41,056 bases of DNA from a virus, in IMG/VR virus record IMGVR_UViG_3300044627_002766, positions 1-41,056 of that record. One strand, written 5' to 3'. The notes under the pieces were generated by a model. It did no database searches and was not told the origin of the DNA. It worked only from the letters and a program-made list of their open reading frames with translations. Both the position numbers and the translations under genes were made by a program. This document shows, piece after piece, positions 40,736 through 41,056 of this stretch. Within the stretch, counting starts at the first letter, position 1. The number at the start of each line of letters is the position of its first letter.

Positions 40736-40985
40736 CGGTGTCTCCAAACCAGCCGTCAGTCATGTCTTCGTCGGTGATTTCGTGGTTGTTTTCGCTGATG
40801 TCTTCGCCACCCACTTCTTCCAACTCAAACCCTTCAAGTTCAACACCTGTCAGGTCTTCAGCGTACTCAACCGCTCGCTTGTACAGTTCAGGATTGGTGT
40901 TCTTCAGGTATTCAACAATTGCAAAAGCGTAAGCCACCACGGGGTGCTTGAAACTGTGACCGTCTTCGTGTTCTTCTTCGCTCAT
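40722..40985 (-). CDS. Small acidic protein
   Basis: The 87-residue protein has a helical core (HPVVAYAFAIVEYLKNTNPE, LYKRAVEYAEDLTG) and a strongly acidic C-terminus (GFELEEVGGEDISENNHEIT to DETE). It overlaps ThyX by 14 bases and starts in an ATGA overlap with the gene upstream. No family recognised. The acidity suggests a regulatory or DNA-mimic-like role, but this is only a guess. Confidence 0.55.
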   Translation of the reverse strand: MSEEEHEDGHSFKHPVVAYAFAIVEYLKNTNPELYKRAVEYAEDLTGVELEGFELEEVGGEDISENNHEITDEDMTDGWFGDTDETE

Positions 40986-41056
40986 GTGGTGCTCCTAGAC
41001 TCTAGTTCTTGAATTTTAGCCTTTAGGGTTTTGATTTCTTCAGCCGCAAGAATCAT
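40982..41056 (-). CDS. Coiled-coil gene fragment at window edge
   Basis: The last 24 codons read MILAAEEIKTLKAKIQELES then RSTT and a stop that overlaps the next ATG (ATGA). A Met codon lies exactly at the window edge, so it may be the start, or the gene may continue beyond. The residues form a heptad-like coiled coil. Confidence 0.5.
   Translation of the reverse strand: MILAAEEIKTLKAKIQELESRSTT

Overview
This window looks like part of the genome of a large tailed phage of the T4-like (myovirus) superfamily, probably from an aquatic bacterium. Four things point this way. Genes are packed almost edge to edge, with ATGA and TAATG stop/start overlaps. AT-rich octamers of the T4 late-promoter type (CTAAATA, TATAAATA, AATAAATA) sit just upstream of many starts. 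Many proteins begin with a short F-x-x-[YFH]-[LI]-x-E leader that resembles the capsid-targeting/prohead-protease signal of T4 internal proteins. The gene content is typical of aquatic T4-like phages: RuvC-like nuclease, RecB-type exonuclease, adenosylcobalamin-dependent ribonucleotide reductase, ThyX, collagen-like tail fibres and several conserved low-complexity 'virion interior' modules. The host cannot be named from the sequence. No capsid, portal, terminase or polymerase gene lies in the window.

Layout: positions 1-19,614 are almost all plus strand. First come small proteins (an HExxH protein, an FmdB-type zinc ribbon), then lysine/arginine-rich, probably encapsidated proteins (about 0.8-3.4 kb). 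Next are a putative nuclease and a set with capsid-leader-like N-termini (3.5-6.7 kb), an abundant late protein (6.7-7.5 kb), and a ParB-domain protein plus an acidic/basic bipolar protein (8.0-10.5 kb). A RecB-like exonuclease, a ligase-fold protein and an HxGH nucleotidyltransferase fusion follow (11.5-14.7 kb), then two large modular basic proteins with tandem duplications (14.8-18.1 kb). The arm ends in small conserved proteins and a probable holin/lipoprotein lysis pair (18.9-19.6 kb).

Around 19.6-20.5 kb the strands switch. A RuvC-like gene faces left and a small coiled-coil gene faces right, with two late-promoter motifs between them. From 20.5 to 41 kb everything is minus strand. In transcription order this is: a coiled-coil fragment, an acidic protein, ThyX, a collagen-like tail protein, a run of tail-fibre/adhesin genes (including a duplicated two-gene cassette and a 14-blade RCC1-like protein), a sulfotransferase-TPR-glycosyltransferase fusion, a small protein, a glycosyltransferase, the class II ribonucleotide reductase, a paralogue of the 2.9-3.4 kb gene, and a trypsin-like putative lipoprotein.

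The most interesting theme is a probable arsenal of encapsidated proteins. A shared N-terminal leader and a small vocabulary of swapped modules (QTPxRE...YGxGGKxV, EEIEQIDELS, dockerin-like Ca loops) are attached to different putative enzymatic domains: ligase-like, nucleotidyltransferase, ParB-like and GNAT-like. The second theme is a tail-adhesin locus that evolves by duplication and repeat recombination, next to sugar- and sulfate-transfer genes. No gene-free stretch exceeds about 140 bases. I recognised no tRNA, rRNA, CRISPR array or insertion sequence.
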